Part shown: piece after piece, positions 24,744 through 32,230 of the stretch
Position numbering within the stretch: the first letter of the stretch is position 1
Layout of the letters: each line of letters begins with the position of its first letter
The notes under the pieces: generated by a model
What the model saw: only the letters and a program-made list of their open reading frames with translations
The model's database searches: none
What the model was told of the DNA's origin: nothing
Translations under genes and position numbers: made by a program
Assembly (NCBI GenBank): GCA_019695185.1
Contig: JAIBAN010000077.1
Location: 1-39,356 of the forward strand
Direction: 5' to 3'
Length of the DNA: 39,356 nt
DNA from: Blastocatellia bacterium
Lineage (GTDB): Bacteria; Acidobacteriota; Blastocatellia; Chloracidobacteriales; Chloracidobacteriaceae

Positions 24744-24901
24744 GAATTGAGAATTGAGAATTGAGAATTGAAAATGAACCCCAAGGTTCAAGGTTCATGG
24801 TCCAAGGTTTTTGAATATTGAGGAAACTCAAAGTTGGAGCTGGGTCCAAATTCTCAATTCTCAATTCTCAATTCTCAATTCTCAATTCTCAATTCTCAAT
24901 T
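24737..24901. repeat. Inverted pair of TTGAGAA heptamer arrays between sigma and anti-sigma genes
   Basis: About five TTGAGAA units begin at the sigma stop codon (24737-24772); about seven AATTCTC units (24848-24901) end exactly at the anti-sigma ATG at 24902. Between them a further small array of AAGGTTC-type heptamers lies at 24780-24809. A stem of 30 bp or more is possible, and the start codon lies at its foot with no Shine-Dalgarno sequence outside the array. Confidence 0.93.
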
Positions 24902-25384
24902 ATGCCTTGTGAATGGACTGAAAAAGTATCCCTCTATCTGGATGACGAGCTTTCATCCGAAGAAGCCACCGCAGTGCGGGTGCATGTGGGAACGTGCCTT
25001 CCCTGCCGCACGGCATACAATGATTTTGTACGACTGCGGGCAGAGTTGAAATCCACTCCCGCCCCGCCTGCGCCGATGGTGCAGTATGCTGCCCTGCACG
25101 CCATTTTGGGTGAACCTGCACCTCCCTGGTGGCGGAGACGGCTGACAATTCCGGCTCCGGTTTTTGCCCTGACGGTTTTGCTGGCGCTGGTCGGGGGATA
25201 TGTGCTCCCCCGAATCACCAATCGAACTGCACCGACAACATCCCAAACCCGGCAGCCAGCCATGCCGCAGGCTCCATCTAAACCAGAGCCAGTGATTGAC
25301 TTTTCCCGCTATGACCACGGCGGACGGGCCACGTTGGTTGTGGTCAAAAAGACGGTCCTTCCGGCCACAGGAGCCAGGTCATGA
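24902..25384 (+). CDS. Zinc-finger anti-sigma factor, membrane-anchored
   Basis: A 160-residue protein. The N-terminal anti-sigma domain has the HxxxCxxC zinc signature (H28, C32, C35 in HVGTCLPC), preceded by LYLDDELSSEEATAVRVH. A membrane helix follows at about 84-103 (PAPVFALTVLLALVGGYVLP), then an outside tail of some 55 residues. By family it should hold the adjacent ECF factor inactive until a signal releases it. I start it at 24902; a longer frame would translate the heptamer array. Its stop overlaps the next start (ATGA), so the two are translationally coupled. Confidence 0.92.
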   Translation: MPCEWTEKVSLYLDDELSSEEATAVRVHVGTCLPCRTAYNDFVRLRAELKSTPAPPAPMVQYAALHAILGEPAPPWWRRRLTIPAPVFALTVLLALVGGYVLPRITNRTAPTTSQTRQPAMPQAPSKPEPVIDFSRYDHGGRATLVVVKKTVLPATGARS

Positions 25385-26337
25385 ATGCCAGACGGAGCGG
25401 AATCGCACAGCTTTTATTTTGGGCATTGGCGATTGGGATATGCGCCTTCGGTTTGGGCCGCGCCGGGTCACAACCGACAACGGCGGCCACGGTTTCGCGG
25501 ATTCAGTTTTGCATCACCGCCATTGAGGCCCATTCCAACACCCCCAATCTGATTTCCGAAACCCTGATTGAAGGTCCGCCGGGAACCGACTTCAATCTGA
25601 ATCTGAAAAGCAAGGGATTTGTTTTGACCACCCGTTTTTTGACGGACCTGCTTCCCGACCAACGGGTTGAAATGCGGGCCGCCCTGGAAACCCGGCGTTA
25701 CCTGGGGCAGTCCGACCATAATCTGCCACTATATGAGATTGACACCCAGCGCCAGAGTGTTCTGGTTGGAACCGACGAAGCAGCGGTGCTGTTTCCGTTT
25801 GGTCAGGAAGGCGATTCGGACAGCTTCAAAATTGTGATTACCCAAAACCCAATTGAACGAACCGCCAAACGGCCTATGCCGCTCGAAATCAAGCTGGTCA
25901 AGCCGGCTCCCAATGGGGAAATCGAAGTCACCGCACGGAAAATCCCCCACCGTTTTGTAGCCCGTCTGGCACTGGTCCGGAATGGTCAAACGCTGGCCCA
26001 GGGGGAATCTTCCTGCCGCCTGGAGGCTGTGCAGGAAATCAAACTGATTCCAGCCGGTGCCGCTCCTGAAACCTTGCATCAATTGCCGGTTGCAGTTGCT
26101 TTGACAGTCAGCGATTTCACTCGCAGCCGTCCCCAAGACACGGTTGGCATCCATTTTGATGTTCTCCAAAGTGACCCAGCCGGAGCCGTCAAATCGTTGG
26201 TACGCAATGGTGCCGGGGTTGGAACACTGGGCGAACCATTGAAATATGACCTGACCAACTTTCTTTCCCTCCCAAACACTGGCACATGCGAGTTGATTTT
26301 CACCATTCGGCTGGCCGAGGGGGAAAGTTCGGACTAA
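25381..26337 (+). CDS. Exported protein of unknown function in the ECF operon
   Basis: A 318-residue protein whose ATG overlaps the stop of the anti-sigma gene. A signal peptide or N-terminal anchor is likely (residues about 10-30, IAQLLFWALAIGICAFGLG). The mature part looks beta-rich and soluble, with no catalytic motif I recognise; phrases such as LETRRYLGQSDHNLPLYEI and IPHRFVARLALVRNGQ suggest Ig-like or similar strands. It may be the envelope partner or output of the sigma/anti-sigma pair. I do not recognise the family. Confidence 0.78.
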   Translation: MNARRSGIAQLLFWALAIGICAFGLGRAGSQPTTAATVSRIQFCITAIEAHSNTPNLISETLIEGPPGTDFNLNLKSKGFVLTTRFLTDLLPDQRVEMRAALETRRYLGQSDHNLPLYEIDTQRQSVLVGTDEAAVLFPFGQEGDSDSFKIVITQNPIERTAKRPMPLEIKLVKPAPNGEIEVTARKIPHRFVARLALVRNGQTLAQGESSCRLEAVQEIKLIPAGAAPETLHQLPVAVALTVSDFTRSRPQDTVGIHFDVLQSDPAGAVKSLVRNGAGVGTLGEPLKYDLTNFLSLPNTGTCELIFTIRLAEGESSD

Positions 26338-26397
26338 ACCAATCTCAATCACTTCATGCATTTTTTCACCACAAAAGTTTGGTGAGTAAGGATTTGT

Positions 26398-27729
26398 ATG
26401 TCTCAAAAAATCACTTTGAAGTTACTTCTGGCAGGGTGGCTGTGTTTGGTCCTGCTCCCCAGTCCGGGCACGGCTTCACACCGGCAAGGCGGTATTGACC
26501 CGCAACTGGCCGCCACCTATTTTGCCGAAGCGACGGAACTGGCTCGCCAGGAAAGTGGAAGACTGTGGGGAACATCTTTGGCTGGGCCTCTTTTGTTCGT
26601 GGATTCCGCAACCCGCACCGTTGCCGCCAATCAGGCTGATGCGGAAGGAAAGCTGCGCAAGGATGGTGAAATCTTTACCGGGACGCTCCCGCTGGACGAA
26701 AACATTGCCAACACGGCATTCACCTGGGCCGGAGTTCGGTGGACCATGATTCAGTGGCCCTTGCCCGAAACCCGGCATAACCGATTGCACCTGCTGGCGC
26801 ACGAACTCTTTCATCGAATCCAGCCGGAGCTTGGTTTTCAGGGAGCCGACCCGCCCAACCCACACCTGGATACGGAAGCCGGTCGCACGTGGCTCCGGCT
26901 GGAGTGGCGTGCTTTGGAACGGGCACTCCAGGAGCGGGGCACCGAGCGCAGGCAGGCGGCAGCCGATGCGCTTCTCTTCCGTCGTCAGCGGCAGGTACTG
27001 TTCCCGCAAACCGGCAAAAACGAACTGGCGCAGGAACTCAACGAAGGCTTGGCCGAATTCACTGCCATTTCCGCCAGTAGCCGTACCGTCAACGAAGCGA
27101 CGGCACGGGCGGCCTATGGCCTCCATCAGGCACCACAGAAGCAGAGTTTTGTCCGCTCGTTTGCCTATGCCAGCGGACCAGCCTACGGATTGCTGTTGGA
27201 CGAATTTCAGCCCGGCTGGCGCAAAAAGCTCAAAACCGGAGACGACCTCGGAGAACTGCTCGCCCAGGCCCTGGCTCTGCCCAAACCTGCACCGCCTGAA
27301 ACAGAAGCCCGCCGCCGAACCGACCGCTACGATGGCGGAGAGGTCTTTGCCCAGGAAGCCAAACGCGAAAAAGAACGGGCAGCCCGTGCGGCTGAATACA
27401 AAGCCCGGTTTGTGGATGGTCCGGTGCTGGTGCTGCCAACTCGCAGTAAATTCAATTTCAGTTTCAATCCCAACGAACTGAAACCGCTGGAGGGTTTCGG
27501 CATGGTCTATCCAACCTTGCGGGCAACCGACGAATGGGGGATTTTGGAAGTCAGCGACGGCGCGCTCATCCGTATCGAAGGGGGACGGTTTACCGGACTA
27601 CACCTACCTTCACCAGACAGCCCGACTGCCATGCCTCTGACTGGCAAAGGCTGGAAGCTGGAACTCCAGCGCGGCTGGAAACTCGCTCCGGGAGAACGCA
27701 AAGGAGACTGGAAGGTGGTTCCTGAATAG
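26398..27729 (+). CDS. Exported putative zinc metallopeptidase (gluzincin type)
   Basis: A 443-residue protein with a signal peptide (MSQKITLKLLLAGWLCLVLLPSPGTA). A zinc-peptidase motif HELFH (135-139, in LLAHELFHRIQPEL) is followed 76 residues later by NEGLAEF (215-221), whose glutamate E216 or E220 would be the third ligand, the arrangement of gluzincins with a NEGxAE helix. An RLEWRALERALQERG helix lies between. Residues about 315-345 are a charged helix (EAKREKERAARAAEYKARF) and the C-terminal 90 residues a beta-rich domain. AAGGA precedes the start. It is the last gene of the ECF operon and is followed by an intrinsic terminator. No named family is claimed. Confidence 0.8.
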   Translation: MSQKITLKLLLAGWLCLVLLPSPGTASHRQGGIDPQLAATYFAEATELARQESGRLWGTSLAGPLLFVDSATRTVAANQADAEGKLRKDGEIFTGTLPLDENIANTAFTWAGVRWTMIQWPLPETRHNRLHLLAHELFHRIQPELGFQGADPPNPHLDTEAGRTWLRLEWRALERALQERGTERRQAAADALLFRRQRQVLFPQTGKNELAQELNEGLAEFTAISASSRTVNEATARAAYGLHQAPQKQSFVRSFAYASGPAYGLLLDEFQPGWRKKLKTGDDLGELLAQALALPKPAPPETEARRRTDRYDGGEVFAQEAKREKERAARAAEYKARFVDGPVLVLPTRSKFNFSFNPNELKPLEGFGMVYPTLRATDEWGILEVSDGALIRIEGGRFTGLHLPSPDSPTAMPLTGKGWKLELQRGWKLAPGERKGDWKVVPE

Positions 27730-27764
27730 ACTAGGTTCAGGCTGCTCTGAAAGAGCAAAATGAA

Positions 27765-27793
27765 AAAGCCCGGTGCCTCGCGCCGGGCTTTTG
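27765..27793 (+). terminator. Intrinsic terminator closing the ECF sigma operon
   Basis: AAAGCCCGG (27765-27773) pairs with CCGGGCTTT (27783-27791) around a 9-base loop and continues into TT; the stem's own T residues complete the tract. It lies 35 bp after the peptidase stop. Confidence 0.8.
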
Positions 27794-27817
27794 GAAAACC
27801 GCAAAATGGCTTTGAAA

Positions 27818-27890
27818 GCCAACAAACTTTTCCTTGCAACACGCTCTAGGCAAAAGGATTAACTCAAGTGTTGGAACTCCAACACTTTTC
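27818..27890 (+). repeat. Dispersed palindromic repeat, copy 2
   Basis: The conserved block AACAAACTTTTCC at 27821-27833 is followed 35 bp later by the palindrome at 27866-27887 (arms AAGTGTTGGA and TCCAACACTT, AC centre). It ends 3 bp from the stop of the minus-strand CxxC protein gene. Confidence 0.88.
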
Positions 27891-27892
27891 AT

Positions 27893-28732
27893 TCACAACG
27901 GTCGTTTTATGTCAGGGCACTCTTTTCCAACTTCGACATTGATGGTCACGGGACCGCCGCATTCAGGACAAACAGCTTCACCAAAAAGAAAGCAAATCCA
28001 CTCCAAAACTTCGTGCTGTTGCGCACTTTGGCAAAGAGCAGTCAGCCATTCAAAATCATCTGCGGGCTGGTCTTCCGGGTTCCATTGGATGTTTGTCATG
28101 CAACGTGGTGTTACCTGTGTTTTGGGTACTTGGGATTTGCTTTTCCAGTCGCACCGTTCCACCTCACACCCGGTGTCTGTCCTGAGAAAGTACAGGTACT
28201 CTGAACAATGAGGGCACGAAAAGGTATGTTCTTTGGAATCCGCCAATAACCAAATCAATGTATCCTGGCGATGAAATGAGGTCGCACAGCGAAGAACGCT
28301 CCAATAATCATCCGCAGCAAGCAGGTTGTTTGTTGACGCCTCGTTCAGGGAAACCTGTGCGACGATGTGCAGGGCTTTTTCATAATCCTCTTTCAGGTCG
28401 TCCGGCAATGGCAGGATAATCTGGTAAGGGGCTGCAATCCTGGCCATCTGAATCAAAAACCAGGGTTCTTTGATGGAATCGAATTCCTCACCCATCCCAA
28501 CTAAATGTGGAACAGCCAAATACGCCGCAGGTGAAAGCGTCCATTGATGGGCCATTTGCTCGCCAAGCTCATGCCAAACGCCCCACCAGGCATCGTTCCA
28601 TTTGTTCCAGGCTGATTGGTCGGTTTCTGCAATTGTCTCTGATTCATCCAACAGGCTGCGAAGCGCGCTCACCAACTCTGCGGCAAGAGTCGCTTTCAAT
28701 TCGTCCCACCGGTTTGAATCCAGCCCCACCAT
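27893..28732 (-). CDS. Hypothetical protein with two CxxC motifs, bounded by direct repeats
   Basis: A 279-residue cytoplasmic-looking protein. The first 170 residues are helical with a HEAT-like flavour (YLAVPHLVGMGEEFD, DDLKEDYEKALHIVAQVSLNE, RCATSFHRQDTLIWLLA). Two zinc-ribbon-like pairs follow, CPHC at 173-176 and CPECGG at 255-260, with further cysteines at 189, 194 and 211. I chose the ATG at 28732; the frame runs on to 28846 but would then translate the repeat. No strong ribosome binding site is seen. The gene is bracketed by repeat copies 2 and 3 in the same orientation. Helical proteins of this look sometimes occur beside polymorphic toxins, but no toxin is next to it. Function unknown. 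Confidence 0.7.
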   Translation of the reverse strand: MVGLDSNRWDELKATLAAELVSALRSLLDESETIAETDQSAWNKWNDAWWGVWHELGEQMAHQWTLSPAAYLAVPHLVGMGEEFDSIKEPWFLIQMARIAAPYQIILPLPDDLKEDYEKALHIVAQVSLNEASTNNLLAADDYWSVLRCATSFHRQDTLIWLLADSKEHTFSCPHCSEYLYFLRTDTGCEVERCDWKSKSQVPKTQVTPRCMTNIQWNPEDQPADDFEWLTALCQSAQQHEVLEWICFLFGEAVCPECGGPVTINVEVGKECPDIKRPL

Positions 28733-28764
28733 ATACGTTTGGAAATCGAAGAAATGCTTTTGGA

Positions 28765-28838
28765 AGACAACAAACTTTTCCCTGCAACATTTTGCAAACA
28801 AAGGAATTGACCCAAGTGTTGGAACTCCAACACTTTTA
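28765..28838 (+). repeat. Dispersed palindromic repeat, copy 3
   Basis: The block CAACAAACTTTTCCC (28768-28782) and, 35 bp on, the palindrome at 28814-28835 (arms AAGTGTTGGA and TCCAACACTT, AC centre). The middle is similar to copy 2 (TGCAACA... AAAGGA). It is in the same orientation as copy 2, about 950 bp away, and its end overlaps the stop codon of the cytochrome gene. Confidence 0.88.
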
Positions 28839-29435
28839 CCGGACACCGTATTTTCCGGTCAGAAATTCCACCAAAGCGGGTTTTTCTTCTTCAGAAACCT
28901 GTGCGCCCCAGCGGACCATTTTTCCGACTTCGCGTTCCCAACCGGCTTTTGAAAGCTGCTGCTGTTCGGTGAGGTCGGCTTCGTGGCAGGTCAGGCATTT
29001 TTCCAGGAAGACTGCTTCGCCCTTGGCAGCCAGTCCGACACTGGCACCGGCTTTTGTTTTTCCGAAATGCAGCGCCAGATAATCAGCCAGCTTTTCGGTT
29101 TCGGCATCCGTCAGTTTGGTTCCCCAGCGGACCATTTTCCCAATTTCGCGTTTCCAGCCCGCCCGGTCCAGCCGTTGCTGAACAATCAAGTCCGCTTCGT
29201 GACAGACCACGCATTTGTCGCGGACCACCTCCACGCCGTCTGAATTTGGCAAACCCGAAGTGTCTTGGGAGTCTTGGGAGTCTTGGGAGTCTTGGGAGTC
29301 TTGGGAGTTAAGAATACTGTTTTGTGAAAAAGCCGTGGTTTTCAAAGAAAAGCAAAAGACCATTCCTAAAACGAAACTGATAGCCAGGAATTTGACTGTC
29401 TTTCGATTGAACCTGCGAAAAAATGATTGAATCAT
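28836..29435 (-). CDS. Exported diheme cytochrome c with duplicated heme domain
   Basis: A 199-residue protein with an N-terminal signal or anchor (residues about 12-37, TVKFLAISFVLGMVFCF). After a linker of five SQD repeats (residues 43-58) come two similar domains, each with a heme-binding CxxCH (CVVCH 75-79 and CLTCH 147-151) followed by near-identical text (GWKREIGKMVRWG and GWEREVGKMVRWG), where the methionine may be the sixth ligand. The tandem similarity points to an internal duplication. It follows the sulfite-oxidase-like gene on the same strand, so it is the likely electron acceptor of that enzyme. The start is ATG 29435 after AAGGGAAA; the upstream frame is a repeat array. Confidence 0.9.
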   Translation of the reverse strand: MIQSFFRRFNRKTVKFLAISFVLGMVFCFSLKTTAFSQNSILNSQDSQDSQDSQDSQDTSGLPNSDGVEVVRDKCVVCHEADLIVQQRLDRAGWKREIGKMVRWGTKLTDAETEKLADYLALHFGKTKAGASVGLAAKGEAVFLEKCLTCHEADLTEQQQLSKAGWEREVGKMVRWGAQVSEEEKPALVEFLTGKYGVR

Positions 29436-29504
29436 TTTGTTTTCCCTTCTTTTCCTGACTCCCAAGACTCCCAAGACTCCCAAGACTCCCAAGACTCCCA
29501 GGAC
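29262..29504. repeat. Inverted pair of GTCTTGGGA nonamer arrays around the cytochrome start
   Basis: Five 9-bp units at 29262-29308 lie inside the cytochrome gene and encode the SQD repeats; the reverse-complement array of about five units lies at 29456-29504, in the gap before the gene. In the cytochrome mRNA they could pair over more than 40 bp, closing a loop of about 147 bases that contains the ribosome binding site and start codon. Confidence 0.93.
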
Positions 29505-29511
29505 TTCTTGG

Positions 29512-30702
29512 TTATTCAGCATTGATTCGCACCTGGTCTATGACATTCCACAGATAGCCGGATTGATTCCATTGTGCCGTGACGGGCTGGGTTCGGCCTT
29601 TGTCGTCGGTGGCACGTGACAATATCGTGTGCGAGCCGCTTTCCGGAGCAGTCCACTCGTAGAAAAACTGCCTCCAGGCATAGCGTTCGTGCTCCTTGCC
29701 CAAGCGGGCCGGACGCCACGTCGAACCCCGGTCGGTCGAGACATCCACTTTCACAATGTCGGATTCACCCGCCCAGGCAAAGCCCGAAACCATCACCTTT
29801 TCCCCGACTTTCACCTTGAGGCCGTGCTTGGGTGTTGTGATGATGGATTTGACCACCAGTCCAAGCAGTGGAGCCGTGTCCTTTGGGTCGAGAATGGTTC
29901 CCGGTGCAACCGGTTTTTTGGGAAAGCGATAGGCGGTTTTGACAAAAAATCCGTCGTATTCGGCATCCGCCGCCTGCAAGTCAATCAGCCATTTGACCGA
30001 GTAAGCTGCTTCCCAGCCCGGCACAATCAGTCGCAACGGAAACCCATGCAGCGCCGGAATCGGCTGGCCGTTCATTTCCCAGGCCAGCACCGTATCCGGA
30101 TGAAGGGCTTTTTCCAAAGGAACATTGCGGACCATATCCGGCACCTTTCCCATCGGACGGTCCGCCCCGTTGGCGGTAATGTATTTGACGCCTGACTTGA
30201 GTCCGGCTTTTTTGAGCACATCCGCCAGACTGACACCGGTCCAGCGGGCAGTTCCCACGGCTCCCTTGCCCCATTGAATTCCGGCAACCGGTGGGTCGAA
30301 GAAGGCGCGTCCGTTTCCGGCACATTCCAGGGTCACCGTGACGGTTTTGCGGGGCAGTTTTTTCAAATCATCCAGTTTCAGGCTGAGGGGCGTGCCGACC
30401 ATGCCTCCGACTGAAAGCGACCAGTCTTCGAGTTCGACTTCGGGTGTGTACAAGTGGGACCGGACGTAAAACAGGTCAATCGGTGTAATAAAGGAATTGA
30501 GCAGTTCGACCGGTGTTTCCAGGTCGGTCGGTCGCACGGAACGGACGAGCAGTTTTTCCTTGCCCGGAATGGTTTCACCTAATACGGGCAGGGCAAATTC
30601 GGGTAAAAACTGGCTGATTCCAAAAGTTGCGCCCAGTTTGAGCGCGCCAGTCAAAAACGAGCGGCGGCTGACGCCGGCTGAATCCTGTTTCCTGGTGCTC
30701 AC
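29512..30702 (-). CDS. Tat-exported sulfite-oxidase-family molybdoenzyme (SoxC/SorA-like)
   Basis: A 396-residue molybdopterin enzyme. A twin-arginine signal (SRRSFLTGA, R13-R14) predicts folded export to the periplasm. The molybdenum-ligand cysteine is C127 in VTLECAGNGRAFF. Family blocks GIQWGKGAVGTARWTGVSL and ALHGFPLRLIVPGWEAAYSVKWL are present, and the last 110 residues form the Mo-co dimerisation domain (SGFAWAGESDIVKVDVSTDRGSTW). Such enzymes oxidise sulfite or sulfane sulfur and pass electrons to cytochrome c; the diheme cytochrome gene 76 bp downstream fits. The start is GTG at 30702 with AAGGAAAAG before it. No other sox genes are in the window, so sulfite dehydrogenase is likelier than a full Sox system. 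Confidence 0.92.
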   Translation of the reverse strand: MSTRKQDSAGVSRRSFLTGALKLGATFGISQFLPEFALPVLGETIPGKEKLLVRSVRPTDLETPVELLNSFITPIDLFYVRSHLYTPEVELEDWSLSVGGMVGTPLSLKLDDLKKLPRKTVTVTLECAGNGRAFFDPPVAGIQWGKGAVGTARWTGVSLADVLKKAGLKSGVKYITANGADRPMGKVPDMVRNVPLEKALHPDTVLAWEMNGQPIPALHGFPLRLIVPGWEAAYSVKWLIDLQAADAEYDGFFVKTAYRFPKKPVAPGTILDPKDTAPLLGLVVKSIITTPKHGLKVKVGEKVMVSGFAWAGESDIVKVDVSTDRGSTWRPARLGKEHERYAWRQFFYEWTAPESGSHTILSRATDDKGRTQPVTAQWNQSGYLWNVIDQVRINAE

Positions 30703-30901
30703 AATGACTTTTCCTTGTTCAAAATGGAGGTGGGAATGCTGGGTTGAACGGCTGCTTCTTTATCATATTTTCGGGGAAAACAACATCCGGGGAAAAACGG
30801 TTGGATTTCCGTTTCCCACAGTTTCGTTGCGCCCCACTGTGGGCTACACTCTGACACCTGCTTCGCAGGCTCCCTGATAAGAGTTTTTCAGATTCGTTGC
30901 C
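30703..30901. other. Divergent promoter region with small hairpins
   Basis: Two divergent genes start from this gap. CCCACAGT (30815-30822) can pair with ACTGTGGG (30836-30843), and CCTGCTTCGCAGG (30859-30871) forms a tight hairpin. No heptamer array occurs here. Confidence 0.5.
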
Positions 30902-31222
30902 ATGGCTGCATTTTTTTCCGACCTGCAAAGCAAACGCCTGATTGCGCTGAAAGGCATTCTCTTTCTCGGCCTGGGGTTTTTGTGCCTGGGATTGCTGCTC
31001 AGTGAAGGACTCTCGTTCCGCCAGTGGTGTCTGGTGGTGATTGCCTTGTGGGCCTTTTGCCGGTTTTACTATTTTCTGTTTTACGTGATTGAAAAGTACC
31101 TTGACCCGACCTTCAAATTTTCCGGACTGCGCTCCGTCATTACCTATCTGATGGCGTTGCCGGGTCGGAAAGCCGGTCGCCTCAATTCCCCAATTTCCAA
31201 CTCCGAGGAGGAAAAGCAATGA
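30902..31222 (+). CDS. Small two-helix membrane protein
   Basis: A 106-residue protein with two membrane helices (about residues 16-34, LKGILFLGLGFLCLGLLL, and 41-62, WCLVVIALWAFCRFYYFLFYV) and a charged C-terminal tail. No family is recognised. Its stop codon overlaps the start of the class II aldolase gene (ATGA at 31219), so the two are likely translated together, which is the best evidence that it is a real gene. No clear ribosome binding site precedes its own start. Confidence 0.75.
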   Translation: MAAFFSDLQSKRLIALKGILFLGLGFLCLGLLLSEGLSFRQWCLVVIALWAFCRFYYFLFYVIEKYLDPTFKFSGLRSVITYLMALPGRKAGRLNSPISNSEEEKQ

Positions 31223-31989
31223 GTTCCCAAGCACAGCTCAAGAGCGTTCGTGAGCAGGTTTCGCCGGAAGAATGGCAGGTTCGTGTGGATTTGGCCGCCG
31301 CCTATCGGCTGGTGGCCCATTACGGTTGGGATGACCTGGTGTTCACCCACATTTCCGCCCGTGTACCGGGACCGGAAACGCACTTTTTGATTAACCCTTA
31401 TGGGTTCCTGTTCGACGAAATCACGGCCTCCAGTCTGGTCAAAGTTGATTTGGACGGAAAACCCGTGATGGAAACGCCCTACCAAATCAATCCGGCGGGA
31501 TTTGTCATTCACAGCGCGATTCACGCCGCCCGCGAAGACGCCCATTGCGTCCTGCATCTGCACACCGACTATGGCGTAGCGGTTTCGACCCAGGAAAAAG
31601 GGCTGCTGCCGATTACCCAGAATTCACTTTTCCCACTCGCCTCCATCGGGTACCACAACTATGAAGGCGTCGCGCTCAACGATGATGAAAAACCCCGGCT
31701 GGTCGCTGATTTGGGCAACAATATTTTCATGATTTTGCGCAATCACGGGACGCTCGCGGTTGGAAAAACCGTGGCCGATGCGTTTCTGGCGATGTTTGTG
31801 CTGGAACGGGCCTGCAAGATTCAAATTCTGGCGCAATCAACCGGCTCGGCCTTGGTACCGATTCCGGGGCCAATTCTGGCGGCCATCAACGCCCAGCGTG
31901 AACAGGTGACCCGTGGCCTGGGCGGCCAGTTGGTTTGGCCGGGGCTGCTCCGCAAACTGGACCGGCTGGACCCGTCTTTTAGGAATTAA
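31219..31989 (+). CDS. Class II aldolase/adducin-family protein
   Basis: A 256-residue cytoplasmic protein of the class II aldolase/adducin fold. Zinc ligands are H113 and H115 in CVLHLHTDYG and H176 in LRNHGTLA; the early GWDDLVFTHISARVPG and ITASSLVKVDLDG are standard. The length and lack of an adducin tail fit a bacterial metabolic enzyme (sugar-phosphate or related aldolase/epimerase), but members of this subfamily have no assigned substrate. AGGAGGAAAAG precedes the start. It is translationally coupled to the small membrane protein upstream, an unusual partner for an aldolase. A hairpin repeat follows the stop. Confidence 0.9.
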   Translation: MSSQAQLKSVREQVSPEEWQVRVDLAAAYRLVAHYGWDDLVFTHISARVPGPETHFLINPYGFLFDEITASSLVKVDLDGKPVMETPYQINPAGFVIHSAIHAAREDAHCVLHLHTDYGVAVSTQEKGLLPITQNSLFPLASIGYHNYEGVALNDDEKPRLVADLGNNIFMILRNHGTLAVGKTVADAFLAMFVLERACKIQILAQSTGSALVPIPGPILAAINAQREQVTRGLGGQLVWPGLLRKLDRLDPSFRN

Positions 31990-32000
31990 GCTGGTTTTTT

Positions 32001-32097
32001 TCACCGCAGAGGCGCAGAGAACCCGCAGAGTTTACGCAGAGAACAAGAAGGAAAAACTCTGCGGGTTCTCTGCGGGTTCTCTGCGCCTCTGCGGTGA
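32001..32097. repeat. CACCGCAGAGGCGCAGAG hairpin repeat, copy a
   Basis: Long inverted repeat: TCACCGCAGAGGCGCAGAGA at the left end, its reverse complement at the right, with further CGCAGAG/CTCTGCG units inside. It lies just after the aldolase stop and could serve as a terminator or mRNA end. Confidence 0.9.
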
Positions 32098-32137
32098 TGT
32101 CTGGAAAAAATAGGAAAAAAATTCAGGCGGGAAAATA

Positions 32138-32208
32138 AAAAGCACCCAAGCCGCGAGGTTGTTCTCATCAAAAAGGCTCCTTTGCATCTTGGCGGCTGAG
32201 GTGCTTTC
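32138..32208. repeat. Second hairpin repeat after the aldolase gene
   Basis: An imperfect stem between AAAAGCACCCAAGCCGC (32138-32154) and GCGGCTGAGGTGCTTTC (32190-32206). It belongs to a different sequence family from copy a, and lies between two converging genes. Confidence 0.75.
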
Positions 32209-32230
32209 ATCGCTTTAGAGTCGCAAATTT

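Noticed and set aside
24818..24901. N-terminal extension of the anti-sigma factor
   Set aside because: The added residues (ILNSQFSILNSQFS type) are simply the heptamer array; the anti-sigma domain begins at 24902.
27818..28838. Integron cassette with attC sites
   Set aside because: The palindromes contain GTTGGAA/GTTGGAG, not the required GTTRRRY core, no RYYYAAC partner is found and no integrase is visible.
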